64,000 nt of DNA, taken from contig NZ_CP109467.1 in the NCBI RefSeq assembly GCF_036227325.1, positions 8,618,001-8,682,000 on the forward strand, given 5' to 3'. The notes under the pieces were generated by a model that was not told the DNA's origin, did not search any database, and was given only the letters and a program-made list of their open reading frames with translations. This document shows positions 52,970-61,206 of the stretch, in pieces (the first letter of the stretch is position 1; each line of letters starts with the position of its first letter). This stretch comes from Streptomyces sp. NBC_01465 (GTDB taxonomy: Bacteria > Actinomycetota > Actinomycetes > Streptomycetales > Streptomycetaceae). The translations under genes and the position numbers were made by a program.

Positions 52970-53800
52970 ATGGCCGGCAGGAAGACCACGGAGGATCCGG
53001 GTGGTGCCCGGGGGCTGCCGCGTGCGCTCTACGAGAGTGAACTGGCGCGCCTGCAGCAGGAATTGATCACCCTGCAGGAGTGGGTGCGCGCCGAAGGGGC
53101 CCGGCTGGTGGTGGTCTTCGAGGGACGGGACGCGGCGGGCAAGGGCAGCACGATCAAGCGGGTCGCCGAACATCTCAACCCGCGGATCGCCCGCATCGTC
53201 GCCCTGCCCAAACCCACCGGGCGCGAACGCACCCAGTGGTACTTCCAGCGTTACGTCGAGCACCTGCCCGCCGCCGGGGAGATCGTTCTCTTCGACCGCA
53301 GCTGGTACAACCGGGCCGGTGTCGAGCACGTCATGGGTTTCTGCACCAAGGAGGAACACCAGCGGTTCCTCCACCAGTGCCCGCAGTTCGAACGCATGCT
53401 GGTCGAGGACCGCATTCTGTTGCGCAAGTACTGGTTCTCGGTGAGCGACGCCGTCCAGGAACAGCGCTTCGCCCGCCGGCTGAGCGACCCCACCCGGCGG
53501 TGGAAACTCTCCGCGATGGACCTGGAGTCGATCACCCGCTGGGAAGCCTATTCCCGGGCCAAGGACGAGATGTTCGTCCACACCGACACGTCGGAGGCAC
53601 CGTGGTGGGTGGTGGAGAGCGACGACAAACGCTCCGCCCGCCTCAACATGATCGCCCACCTGCTGTCCAGCGTGCCCTACCAGGCCCAGGAGACGCCGCG
53701 GCTCACGCTCCCTCCGCGACCGCCCGCCACCGGCTACCAGCGTCCGCCGCGCGAACTGCAGACGTACGTCCCCGACCACGCCGCACACCTGCGTGGCTGA
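52970..53800 (+). CDS. ppk2: Polyphosphate kinase 2
   Basis: A 276-residue PPK2 of the one-domain type. The Walker A loop is VFEGRDAAGKGSTIKRVAEH (residues 49-68), Walker B is VLFDRSWYNRAGVEHVMGF, and the lid has KYWFSVSDAVQEQRF and DPTRRWKLSAMDLESI. The enzyme makes GTP/ATP from polyphosphate, or the reverse. It is divergent from the phosphoketolase remnant with 60 bp between; a weak CCGAACGG core lies there. It fits a role in energy storage during dormancy. Confidence 0.94.
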   Translation: MAGRKTTEDPGGARGLPRALYESELARLQQELITLQEWVRAEGARLVVVFEGRDAAGKGSTIKRVAEHLNPRIARIVALPKPTGRERTQWYFQRYVEHLPAAGEIVLFDRSWYNRAGVEHVMGFCTKEEHQRFLHQCPQFERMLVEDRILLRKYWFSVSDAVQEQRFARRLSDPTRRWKLSAMDLESITRWEAYSRAKDEMFVHTDTSEAPWWVVESDDKRSARLNMIAHLLSSVPYQAQETPRLTLPPRPPATGYQRPPRELQTYVPDHAAHLRG

Positions 53801-53955
53801 AGCACACCTCTCCGCCCCTGCCCGGCCCACGCTCCTCACCGCCCTCCCCGGGTGCCCCGCCGTCGGCGTGACACCCGCGAACGGTCCCGCCCCCCCCAGG
53901 GGCAGGACCGGCAGGGGCAATTGGGTCCTGTTCCGGGCCTACCGGCCCACCCGCG

Positions 53956-54807
53956 CTACGGGACGACAGCGACGGGGCAGTCGGCGTGATGCAACAACGC
54001 GTGCGCCACACGCCCCGGTCGGTGGCTGCGCCGCGTCACACCCACGACCACCAGATCCGCCGCGGCCGCACGGTCCAGCAACACCTTGTGCGCCGCCCCC
54101 TCGACCGTGGAGCGCTCCACGACCACCGACGGCTCGTCCTTCGAAGCCCGCTGGACGGTCTGCTCGATCAGCTCGGCTGCGAGCTGCTCGTGGGCATGGG
54201 CCGGCGTTTCCACCAGCACCGGGACATCGGCGGCCTCATAGGCCGGGCACCGCCAACTGCGTACCGCCTCCAGCGAGCAGCCGCGCACCGCGGCCTCCCG
54301 GAACGCGAATGCTGCGGCACGGGTTCCCGCCTCCTCGCCAACACCCAGCACGATCCGCCGGTTTGCCCCCGGCCCGCGCGCGGGCGACGTACGCACCACG
54401 ACGACCGGGCAGTGGGCCCGGGCCGCGAGCATCAGACTCACCGAGCCGAGCAGTGTGGCGGCGAGCGCACCGCGCCCGCGGCTGCCAGTGACCACCGCCC
54501 ACGCAGAGTTGCTCGCGCGCACCAGCGCACCCACCGCATCCTGCCCCTGCACCTCGCCGGTGACCTCGACGTTGCTGTTCCGCCGGTGCGCATGCTCCAC
54601 GGCGGCGGCCACGATCTCCTCGGCGAGCCGCTGTTCGAAGGAGCGCCCCGCGTTGTACTGCAGCAGCGGACCTTCGTAGCGCTCCCACAGCGATCCGTAC
54701 ACCAGACGGACCTTCAGGTGGTGGCGGGCGGCCGCGTCCACGGCCCAGTCGACCGCACGCAGGCTCGCATCGGATCCGTCTGTCCCAACGACCACGGGCA
54801 GTTCCAT
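53956..54807 (-). CDS. Universal stress protein, two domains
   Basis: A 283-residue double Usp: PVVVGTDGSDASLRAVDWAV and GSRGRGALAATLLGSVSLML with HCPVVVV; the second domain has RIVLGVGEEAGTRAAAFAFR and VGVTRRSHRPGRVAHALLHH with CPVAVVP. The ATP motif is good in domain 1. ATG 54807 has GAAGG upstream. It is divergent from the acyl-CoA synthetase fusion; each has its own dyad in the 449-bp region. Confidence 0.93.
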   Translation of the reverse strand: MELPVVVGTDGSDASLRAVDWAVDAAARHHLKVRLVYGSLWERYEGPLLQYNAGRSFEQRLAEEIVAAAVEHAHRRNSNVEVTGEVQGQDAVGALVRASNSAWAVVTGSRGRGALAATLLGSVSLMLAARAHCPVVVVRTSPARGPGANRRIVLGVGEEAGTRAAAFAFREAAVRGCSLEAVRSWRCPAYEAADVPVLVETPAHAHEQLAAELIEQTVQRASKDEPSVVVERSTVEGAAHKVLLDRAAAADLVVVGVTRRSHRPGRVAHALLHHADCPVAVVP

Positions 54808-54879
54808 GGTGTGCGCCGCCTTCCCTGATCCTCGTATCGGGGCACTTGCAAACTCCCACCTGCCGGGTTGCGCAGGCAG

Positions 54880-54893
54880 GGGCCCTTCGGCCC
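54880..54893. promoter_or_regulatory. DevR/OsdR-like dyad upstream of usp
   Basis: GGGCCCTTCGGCCC (one mismatch to the recurrent dyad on the other strand), 73 bp upstream of the usp start. Confidence 0.6.
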
Positions 54894-55074
54894 CCGGGGT
54901 ATGACCCAGTGGCTCTGTCGGGGAGTTCACCGGCCCGCGTATCAAAGAGCGATACCGCAAAGGGTGTTTCCGTACGGGACGAAGCAATGTCCGTCCGCCG
55001 GAGCACCCGGACCTCTGGACACCCGGCGCGAGGCCCGGGTGGCGAGGCTCATCCGTGGGGGAGCGGGTCCCCGC

Positions 55075-55116
55075 GAGTTCCTGCGGCCGGAACTCCCGCG
55101 CCGGCCGCAGGAACTC
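55075..55116. terminator. Perfect 16-bp hairpin inside a divergent intergenic region
   Basis: Arms 55075-55090 and 55101-55116 are perfectly complementary with a 10-nt loop. The position, between two divergently transcribed genes, is unusual for a terminator; it may end an unseen transcript or insulate the promoters. Confidence 0.55.
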
Positions 55117-55152
55117 TCCAGCCACCGCATCACCTGTGAACCGCCCCGGTGA

Positions 55153-55166
55153 GGGCCGGTCGGCCC
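55153..55166. promoter_or_regulatory. DevR/OsdR-like dyad upstream of the acetyltransferase-synthetase fusion
   Basis: GGGCCGGTCGGCCC, a perfect match to the recurrent dyad, 91 bp upstream of ATG 55257. Confidence 0.65.
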
Positions 55167-55256
55167 CTGTAACGGACCCGGGCAGCCCCTTCGTCCGGGC
55201 CGGTGCGCGGGCCGACGCTGAGATCGGACCCGCACGCTTCGAGAAGGGCTTCAGAG

Positions 55257-57938
55257 ATGACCGAGACCCGGCACGACGGGGTGCACACGCTGCTCATGGA
55301 CGGGACCACCGCTCACATTCGTCGCGGCGGTCCCGGTGACCGTGCAGCTGTGCTCCACCTTTACGAGGCGATGTCGCCGCAGAACCTGCGACTGCGGTTC
55401 TTCGGGCTTAGCCATCGCTCGGGGGAGCAGGCGGCCGAGAGGGTCGCCGCCCCTGCGCACGAGGGCTATTGCGCGCTGATCGCCGAGAGCGAGGGGAGCC
55501 TGATCGGATTGGCCGAGTACCAGCTCGTCGAGGCGGGGACGGCGGAGATCGCCCTGGCCGTCGCCGACGACCACCACCATCAGGGCATCGGCACTCTTCT
55601 GCTGGAGCATCTCATCGACGCCGCCCGCACCGAGAAGGTCTCTTCCTTCACGGCGGACGCCCTGGCGGAGAACCACGAGATGCTGAAGGTGTTCGCTGAT
55701 CTGGGCCTGCACTCCCGCCGCCGGTTCAAGGGGCCCGACGTGCAGTGCACCGTGGAACTCGAGCCCGGCGAGGAGTACTTGGCGGCCGTGGACGCGCGGT
55801 CCGCCGTCGCGGACGTGGCAAGCCTGCGCGCGCTCCTCGCGCCCCGCTCCGTGGCGGTCATCGGCGCAGGTCGCAGCGCCGGATCCGTAGGGCGGGCCGT
55901 GCTGCGCAACCTGCGCACCGGCGCGTTCACCGGTCTCCTGCAGGCGGTCAATCCCAGCGCGGCAGCGATTGAATGGGTCGGCTGCCACCCGGACGTGCAG
56001 GCTTTGAGTGAGGTGCCCGACCTCGCCGTGCTCGCCGTTCCGGCCGCAGCGATTTCCCGGACGGCACGCGAGTGCGGCGCCAAGGGGATACGCGCCCTGG
56101 TCGTCGTCTCCGCCGGGCTCAGTCCGCAGGAGTCCGACGACCTGCTCGCCGCGTGCCGGCGCTACGGAATGCGCCTGGTGGGACCCAATTGCCTGGGCGT
56201 CGCCAACACCGACCCCGCACTCAAACTCAACGCGACCTTCGCCGCCGGACGCCTGCTGCCGGGGACCGCCGGTGTCGCGGTGCAGTCCGGGGGAGTGGGC
56301 ATCGCCGTCCTGGAGGGCCTGGGCCGGCTGGGAATCGGCGTGTCCACGTTCGTCTCCCTCGGCGACAAGCGCGATGTCAGCGGCAACGACATGCTGCAGT
56401 GGTGGGAGCAGGACCAGGTCACCGACCTGGCCATCCTCCACCTGGAGTCCTTCGGCAACCCCCGCGCCTTCTCCCGCACAGCACGGCGCCTGGCCCGCAC
56501 CATGCCAGTCCTGACCGTCGACGCCGGGCGCACCTCCGCCGGCCGCCGGGCCGCCGCCACGCACTCCGCCGCCGCGGCCACCCCCACCCTCACCCGCCAG
56601 GCGCTCTTCACCCAGGCCGGGATCATTGCCACCCGCACCATCGGCGAACTCCTGGACACCGCGGCCTTCCTGCACTCCCAGCCCCTCCCGCAGGGCGCCC
56701 GCGTCGCGGTGGTCACCAACGCGGGCGGCGCCGGAGTACTGGCCGCCGACGCACTCACCGAGGCCGGACTCACTCTGCCCGTCCTCGGAGCCGACCTGAT
56801 TGCGGACCTGCTGGCCCTGCTCCCCGCCGGGGCGACCGCAACCAACCCCGTCGACGTGACCCCGGCGGTCGGTGAGAGCCAACTCGCCGCCTGCATCGAC
56901 CGGCTGAGCGCACACGGCGCGGTGGACGCCGTCCTGGTGGCCCTCGTCCCCACCGCCGTGGCCCTGGCCACCGGCGACGAGCTGACCCGGGCCCTCACCC
57001 ACATCGCCCGCCCCGCGCGCCCGGTCGCCCTGGTGCTGCCCGCCCAGGCGACCCGCACGGAACTGCTCCCCGCCCACGGCGGCAGGGCCGTTCCCTCCTA
57101 CGCCGACGCCCAGGACGCCGCCGCGGCGCTCGCCCACGCGGCGACCTACGCCCAGTGGCGCGCCCGCCCGGCACAGGCCCCGCTTCCGCCCTTCGACGCC
57201 GACACCGAGGCGGCCGCCACCACGGTGCGCCGCTACCTCCAGACCCACCCCGAAGGCGGCTGGCTCGACCCCCGCACCACCGCCGAACTCCTCACCCACT
57301 ACCGCATTCCGCAGCTTCCCTGGGCGTGGGCCACCACGGAGGACGAAGCGGCCGACGCGGCCGCCCGGCTGGCCGGTCCCGACGGCCGGGTCGTGATGAA
57401 GGCGTACTGGCCCGGGCTGATCCACAAGAGCGAGCAGCGCGCCGTCCTGCTCGACCTGCAGAACGAAGCGCAAGTCAGGGCCGCTCACCGGGACCTCGCC
57501 ACCCGCTTCGGCGATCTGATGACCGGAGTGGTCATCCAGCCGCTCGCCGAGCGCGGCACCGAACTGTTCGCCGGCGTGACCCAGGACGAGGTATTCGGCC
57601 CCTTGGTCCTGTTCGGACTCGGCGGCACCGCCACCGAACTTCTCACCGACCACGCGGCGCGCCTCGCCCCCCTCACCGCCGGCGACGTCCACGACCTCAT
57701 CACCTCGCCCCGCTGCGCCCCGCTGCTGTTCGGCCACCGCGGCAGCGGGCCCGTCGACCTGAACGCCCTGGAACAGCTGCTGCTGGGCCTGTCGAGCATG
57801 GCATTCGACCTGCCGCAGCTCGCCGAGGCCGACCTCAATCCAGTCCTTGCCGGACCTCGCGGAGTCACCGTTCTCGATGCCCGTGTCCGCCTGATTCCCC
57901 GCGCCGCCCACGACCCCTACCTGCGCCGACTGCGCTGA
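55257..57938 (+). CDS. GNAT acetyltransferase fused to an ADP-forming acyl-CoA synthetase-like protein
   Basis: An 893-residue fusion. Residues 20-165 are a GNAT domain (AVADDHHHQGIGTLLLEHLI, MLKVFADLGLH). The rest follows the ADP-forming acetyl-CoA synthetase order: CoA-binding RSVAVIGAGRSAGSVGRAVL, succinyl-CoA-ligase-like VGPNCLGVANTDPALKLNAT and GVAVQSGGVGIAVLEGLG, then a C-terminal ATP-grasp part with VVMKAYWPGLIHKSEQRAVL. The fold resembles Pat/AcuA protein acetyltransferases, with the GNAT at the N-terminus here. It is likely to acetylate proteins or handle acyl-CoA energy. GAGAAGGG precedes the ATG. It begins a unit with two small genes. Confidence 0.93.
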   Translation: MTETRHDGVHTLLMDGTTAHIRRGGPGDRAAVLHLYEAMSPQNLRLRFFGLSHRSGEQAAERVAAPAHEGYCALIAESEGSLIGLAEYQLVEAGTAEIALAVADDHHHQGIGTLLLEHLIDAARTEKVSSFTADALAENHEMLKVFADLGLHSRRRFKGPDVQCTVELEPGEEYLAAVDARSAVADVASLRALLAPRSVAVIGAGRSAGSVGRAVLRNLRTGAFTGLLQAVNPSAAAIEWVGCHPDVQALSEVPDLAVLAVPAAAISRTARECGAKGIRALVVVSAGLSPQESDDLLAACRRYGMRLVGPNCLGVANTDPALKLNATFAAGRLLPGTAGVAVQSGGVGIAVLEGLGRLGIGVSTFVSLGDKRDVSGNDMLQWWEQDQVTDLAILHLESFGNPRAFSRTARRLARTMPVLTVDAGRTSAGRRAAATHSAAAATPTLTRQALFTQAGIIATRTIGELLDTAAFLHSQPLPQGARVAVVTNAGGAGVLAADALTEAGLTLPVLGADLIADLLALLPAGATATNPVDVTPAVGESQLAACIDRLSAHGAVDAVLVALVPTAVALATGDELTRALTHIARPARPVALVLPAQATRTELLPAHGGRAVPSYADAQDAAAALAHAATYAQWRARPAQAPLPPFDADTEAAATTVRRYLQTHPEGGWLDPRTTAELLTHYRIPQLPWAWATTEDEAADAAARLAGPDGRVVMKAYWPGLIHKSEQRAVLLDLQNEAQVRAAHRDLATRFGDLMTGVVIQPLAERGTELFAGVTQDEVFGPLVLFGLGGTATELLTDHAARLAPLTAGDVHDLITSPRCAPLLFGHRGSGPVDLNALEQLLLGLSSMAFDLPQLAEADLNPVLAGPRGVTVLDARVRLIPRAAHDPYLRRLR

Positions 57939-57960
57939 ACACCCTCCAAGGAGGCCCCAG

Positions 57961-58695
57961 ATGAAACACACCAAGGTCGGCACCGTGATGACTCGTGACG
58001 TCGTCACCGTCCGCGAAAGCACCCCCTTCAAGAAGGTCGCCCGTTTGCTGGAGGAGAGCCGCATCAGCGGCCTGCCCGTCCTCGACGACGACGAGCACGT
58101 CATCGGCGTCGTCTCCGAGACCGACCTCATGCAGCACCAGGCTGGCGATCCCGGCCCCGTACGGCACCCCGCGCTGCGCCGGTGGAAGCTCCTCGTGTCG
58201 GGCACGGCCCGCCGCCGGCTCGCCAAGTCCCGGGCGACCAACGCCGGATCACTGATGTCCACCCCGGCGGTCACGGTGCACGCCGACGACAGCATTGCCG
58301 AAGCGGCCCGCACCATGGCCGAGCACCACATCGAGCGCCTCCCCGTCCTCGACGCGGAGGACCGCATGGTCGGCATCGTCGCCCGCCGCGACATCCTGCA
58401 GGTCTTCCTGCGCCCGGACGAGGAGATCCGCACCGCCGTTCTCCAGGACGTCGTGGTCGGCGCTCTCTGGCTGGCCCCCCAGACCATCAACGTGAGTGTT
58501 CACAACGGGGTCGTCACCCTGCACGGGCAGGTCGAACGACTCAGCGAGAAGCCCATCGCCCTGCACATGACGAGTCTCGTCGACGGCGTCGTCGCGGTCG
58601 TCGACCGGCTCACCTACCGCCTGGACGACTCACACCTGCAGCCCGCCGAACTGGCAGTCCACGGTGTGACCGAATCCTGGCTGCGGAAACTCTGA
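57961..58695 (+). CDS. CBS-domain pair with C-terminal BON domain
   Basis: A 244-residue protein. Two CBS motifs: VMTRDVVTVRESTPFKKVAR with SGLPVLDDDEHVIGVVSETD, and LMSTPAVTVHADDSIAEAAR with ERLPVLDAEDRMVGIVARRD. The BON domain is TINVSVHNGVVTLHGQVERL. CBS pairs bind adenine nucleotides and sense energy charge; BON binds lipid or protein. It lies 22 bp after the synthetase fusion and 16 bp before the flavodoxin gene, so it is co-transcribed. AAGGAGG precedes the ATG. Confidence 0.93.
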   Translation: MKHTKVGTVMTRDVVTVRESTPFKKVARLLEESRISGLPVLDDDEHVIGVVSETDLMQHQAGDPGPVRHPALRRWKLLVSGTARRRLAKSRATNAGSLMSTPAVTVHADDSIAEAARTMAEHHIERLPVLDAEDRMVGIVARRDILQVFLRPDEEIRTAVLQDVVVGALWLAPQTINVSVHNGVVTLHGQVERLSEKPIALHMTSLVDGVVAVVDRLTYRLDDSHLQPAELAVHGVTESWLRKL

Positions 58696-58711
58696 GGAAG
58701 GCGGGCCCTCG

Positions 58712-59218
58712 ATGACTGCCACCGTCCTGATCGCCTACGCCTCCAGGGAAGGCGCCACTGTCGGAATCGCCCGTACGCTGGCGGCGGCTCTGGACGAACA
58801 CGGCCTGCACACCCGGGTGACGGCCGCCGCCGACGTCCAGGACCTCCACGGCTGCGACGCCGTCGTCCTGGGCAGCGCCCTCTACGCCGGGCGCTGGCTC
58901 AAGGACGCCCGAACCTTCGCCCGCATCCACCGCCGCGCCCTGGCCGAACTGCCCCTGTGGCTCTTCAGCAGCGGCCCCCTGGACGACTCCGCCACCACCC
59001 GCTCCATCCCGCCGGTGGCAGGCGTGGCCCGCACCGCACGACGTCTGCGGGCCCGCGGCCACATCACGATCGGCGGCGCCCTGCAAGCAGGGGCCACCGG
59101 CCGCATGGCCCGCATGCTCCTGGCCCAAGGCCGCGGCGGCGACTTCCGCGACCCGGAGCAGATCCGCACCTTCGCAACCCGGATCGCCGGCGCTCTCAGC
59201 CCGGCGACCCACCCCTGA
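58712..59218 (+). CDS. Flavodoxin-domain protein
   Basis: A 168-residue protein related to HemG-type menaquinone-dependent protoporphyrinogen oxidases/flavodoxins. The FMN phosphate loop is VLIAYASREGATVGIARTLA, and VVLGSALYAGRWLKDARTFA marks the isoalloxazine side. The FLDP-like LFSSGPLDDSAT motif is conserved. It probably carries electrons between a quinone or NADPH and an acceptor under low oxygen. Last gene of the fusion-CBS-flavodoxin run. Confidence 0.88.
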   Translation: MTATVLIAYASREGATVGIARTLAAALDEHGLHTRVTAAADVQDLHGCDAVVLGSALYAGRWLKDARTFARIHRRALAELPLWLFSSGPLDDSATTRSIPPVAGVARTARRLRARGHITIGGALQAGATGRMARMLLAQGRGGDFRDPEQIRTFATRIAGALSPATHP

Positions 59219-59245
59219 CTCCCTCCGCGGCGGCCGCCCTCACCG

Positions 59246-59776
59246 ATGACCGCCGCCCGCCCGGAAAGGAAATACCATGCCCGCCCCGCCCCGCCGCGCA
59301 TCGTCGTCGGCATCGACACCTCCGTCGCATCAACTGCCGCACTGCGCTGGGCCGCCGCCCAGGCCGCCGCACTGCACGCACAGATCATCGCTGTCCACGC
59401 GTGGCAGCCGGCCACCTGCCAACTGGCCCCCTACGCCCACGTACCCGCCCACCCCACGCCCGGCGAAGAGCGCCGGTACGCTGAACAGCTGCTCGACCAC
59501 GTGGTCCGTGGCGCCCTGGGCGAGAGACCCCCGGTGCCCGTGCGTACGGTCGTCGCCGAAGGACCCGCCGTCGCGGTCCTGCTGGAACACGCCCGCACAG
59601 CCCTGCTGCTGGCCCTGGGCCACCGCCCGCACGCCGGCACTGCGGCACCGGCGGTCGGAGCCGTCGCGAGGGGTTGTCTGAGCGCGGCCACCGTCCCTGT
59701 CGTGAGCATCCCCGCCGACCCCGGGCCACACCGGCGAACAGCCCACGCAGCCCATGCCGCCCTCCGGGCCGGATGA
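59246..59776 (+). CDS. Universal stress protein, single domain, start region shifted
   Basis: About 176 residues including the extra N-terminus. The Usp fold runs from RIVVGIDTSVASTAALRWAA to ATVPVVSIP, but the ATP motif is degenerate (LALGHRPHAGTAAPAVGAVA). A strong GGAAAGG lies before ATG 59277, which is out of phase with the domain by one base; the only in-frame ATG is 59246, without a good site. One base lost or gained in the CCCCGCCCCGCC run would explain it. Confidence 0.75.
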   Translation: MTAARPERKYHARPAPPRIVVGIDTSVASTAALRWAAAQAAALHAQIIAVHAWQPATCQLAPYAHVPAHPTPGEERRYAEQLLDHVVRGALGERPPVPVRTVVAEGPAVAVLLEHARTALLLALGHRPHAGTAAPAVGAVARGCLSAATVPVVSIPADPGPHRRTAHAAHAALRAG

Positions 59777-59810
59777 CTGCACCGTCCGCCCGGCACCCGG
59801 CACCCGGCCG

Positions 59811-59824
59811 GGGCCGGACGGACC
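59811..59824. promoter_or_regulatory. DevR/OsdR-like dyad upstream of the cyclic-nucleotide-binding protein gene
   Basis: GGGCCGGACGGACC (one mismatch to the recurrent dyad), 105 bp upstream of ATG 59929. Confidence 0.5.
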
Positions 59825-59928
59825 TCGTGCCTGGACCGCGCGGCCCGTACCGGACGGGCGGCCGTCCGAGCACGCTGGCAGAGGAAGGCCCCTTTCCCTT
59901 CCGGGGCCCCGCACAAGGAGGTTCTGTG

Positions 59929-60387
59929 ATGAACGCGACCACCCGGATGACCAGCGCACTGACCGCCCCCTACCGTGAGCGACTGATGCAGGGCGCCCGT
60001 GAGGTGTCCTTCGCCCAGGGCGAGCGTCTGTTCTCCGAGGGCCAGCACGCCGACCGGTTCTGGGTCATTCGCACCGGCACCGTCGCCCTGGACCTGCACG
60101 TGCCCGGGCGCCGCCCCGCGATCATCGAGACGCTCGGCCACGGCGAACTCCTCGGCTGGTCCTGGCTGTACGCCCCCTACACCTGGCAGATGGGCGCCGA
60201 AGCGGTCTCTCCGGTCCGCGCCTACGAACTGGACGCGGAGACGGTCCGCACCCTGTGCCGGCAGGACCCCGTCCTCGGAACCGCCGTCGCCCTGTGGGTC
60301 GGCCGTGTCCTCTCCCGCAGGCTGCTCGCCGCCCGGACCCGACTGCTCGACCTCTACGCCCCTTACGGCAGCGGCCTGCCCCGCTGA
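59929..60387 (+). CDS. Cyclic-nucleotide-binding domain protein without HTH
   Basis: A 152-residue protein with only the cNMP beta-barrel of Crp/Fnr regulators: FAQGERLFSEGQHADRFWVI, GTVALDLHVPGRRPAIIETL and LGHGELLGWSWLYAPYTWQM. The phosphate-binding RSA motif is not conserved and there is no helix-turn-helix, so it is a sensor or partner subunit rather than a DNA-binding regulator. AAGGAGG lies before GTG 59926/ATG 59929. It precedes a CBS gene by 49 bp. Confidence 0.9.
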   Translation: MNATTRMTSALTAPYRERLMQGAREVSFAQGERLFSEGQHADRFWVIRTGTVALDLHVPGRRPAIIETLGHGELLGWSWLYAPYTWQMGAEAVSPVRAYELDAETVRTLCRQDPVLGTAVALWVGRVLSRRLLAARTRLLDLYAPYGSGLPR

Positions 60388-60436
60388 CCGCGCCCGCCCA
60401 CCCCTGCCTGCCCCGACACCCCGTACGGAGGACACC

Positions 60437-61096
60437 GTGTACCCCGGACCGCAGACGGTCAGCGACGTGATGACCCACACCGTCATCGCCGTAGGCCGCG
60501 AGGCCACCTTCAAGGACATCGTCCACAGACTCCAGCAGTGGAAGATCAGCGCGCTGCCCGTCCTGGAGGGCGAAGGACGCGTGATCGGCGTGGTCTCCGA
60601 GGCCGATCTGATCCCCAAAGAGGCCTTCCACGACAGTGACCCCGGACGCCTCGGCGAACTCCGCAGCCTCACTGATCTCACCAAGGCCGACGGGCTCACC
60701 GCGGGACAGCTGATGACCGCCCCGGCCACCACCATCCACGCCTCGGCAACCCTCGCCCAGGCCGCCCGGGTGATGGCCCGCCGCGCCGTCAAGCGGCTCC
60801 CTGTCGTCAACTCCGAGGCACTCCTCGAAGGCATCGTCAGCCGCAGCGACCTGCTCACCGTCTTCCTGCGCTCCGACGAGGAACTCGCCGAGGAGATCCG
60901 GCACTCGGTCCTCTCCGCCCTCGCTCCGCACACCACCACACCGATCGTCGTGGATGTCCACGACGGCATCGCCTACCTGACAGGAACCGTGCAGGACACC
61001 AATCTGATCCCTCTCGCCACCCGCCTGGCCCGCGCTGTCGAGGGCATCGTGGACGTACGGAGCGCTCTCACCAACGGCCACCCCACAGCCCACTGA
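60437..61096 (+). CDS. CBS-domain pair with BON domain (second copy)
   Basis: A 219-residue paralogue of the protein at 57961. CBS motifs: VMTHTVIAVGREATFKDIVH with ISALPVLEGEGRVIGVVSEA, and LMTAPATTIHASATLAQAAR with RLPVVNSEALLEGIVSRSDL; BON: IVVDVHDGIAYLTGTVQDTN. GTG 60437 has GGAGG five bases upstream. It is likely to be transcribed with the cyclic-nucleotide-binding protein; both would report nucleotide pools. Confidence 0.93.
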   Translation: MYPGPQTVSDVMTHTVIAVGREATFKDIVHRLQQWKISALPVLEGEGRVIGVVSEADLIPKEAFHDSDPGRLGELRSLTDLTKADGLTAGQLMTAPATTIHASATLAQAARVMARRAVKRLPVVNSEALLEGIVSRSDLLTVFLRSDEELAEEIRHSVLSALAPHTTTPIVVDVHDGIAYLTGTVQDTNLIPLATRLARAVEGIVDVRSALTNGHPTAH

Positions 61097-61206
61097 ACCG
61101 CTCCGCCGGACCAGGGCCGCCGACACGACACGCGCGCACCTCAAGGGGGCAGAGAAGGTGCAGCAACGGTCACTTGGTGACAAGTCCCCCTCGTCCCCTT
61201 GCGCCG

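Noticed and set aside
54986..55139. A 50-codon plus-strand frame in the divergent region before the synthetase fusion
   Set aside because: Pro/Gly/Arg-rich, spans the 16-bp hairpin and has no ribosome binding site.
55251..58490. A 1079-codon minus-strand frame opposite the acyl-CoA synthetase fusion
   Set aside because: Low-complexity Gly/Val/Glu translation with no domain; the plus strand carries all family motifs.
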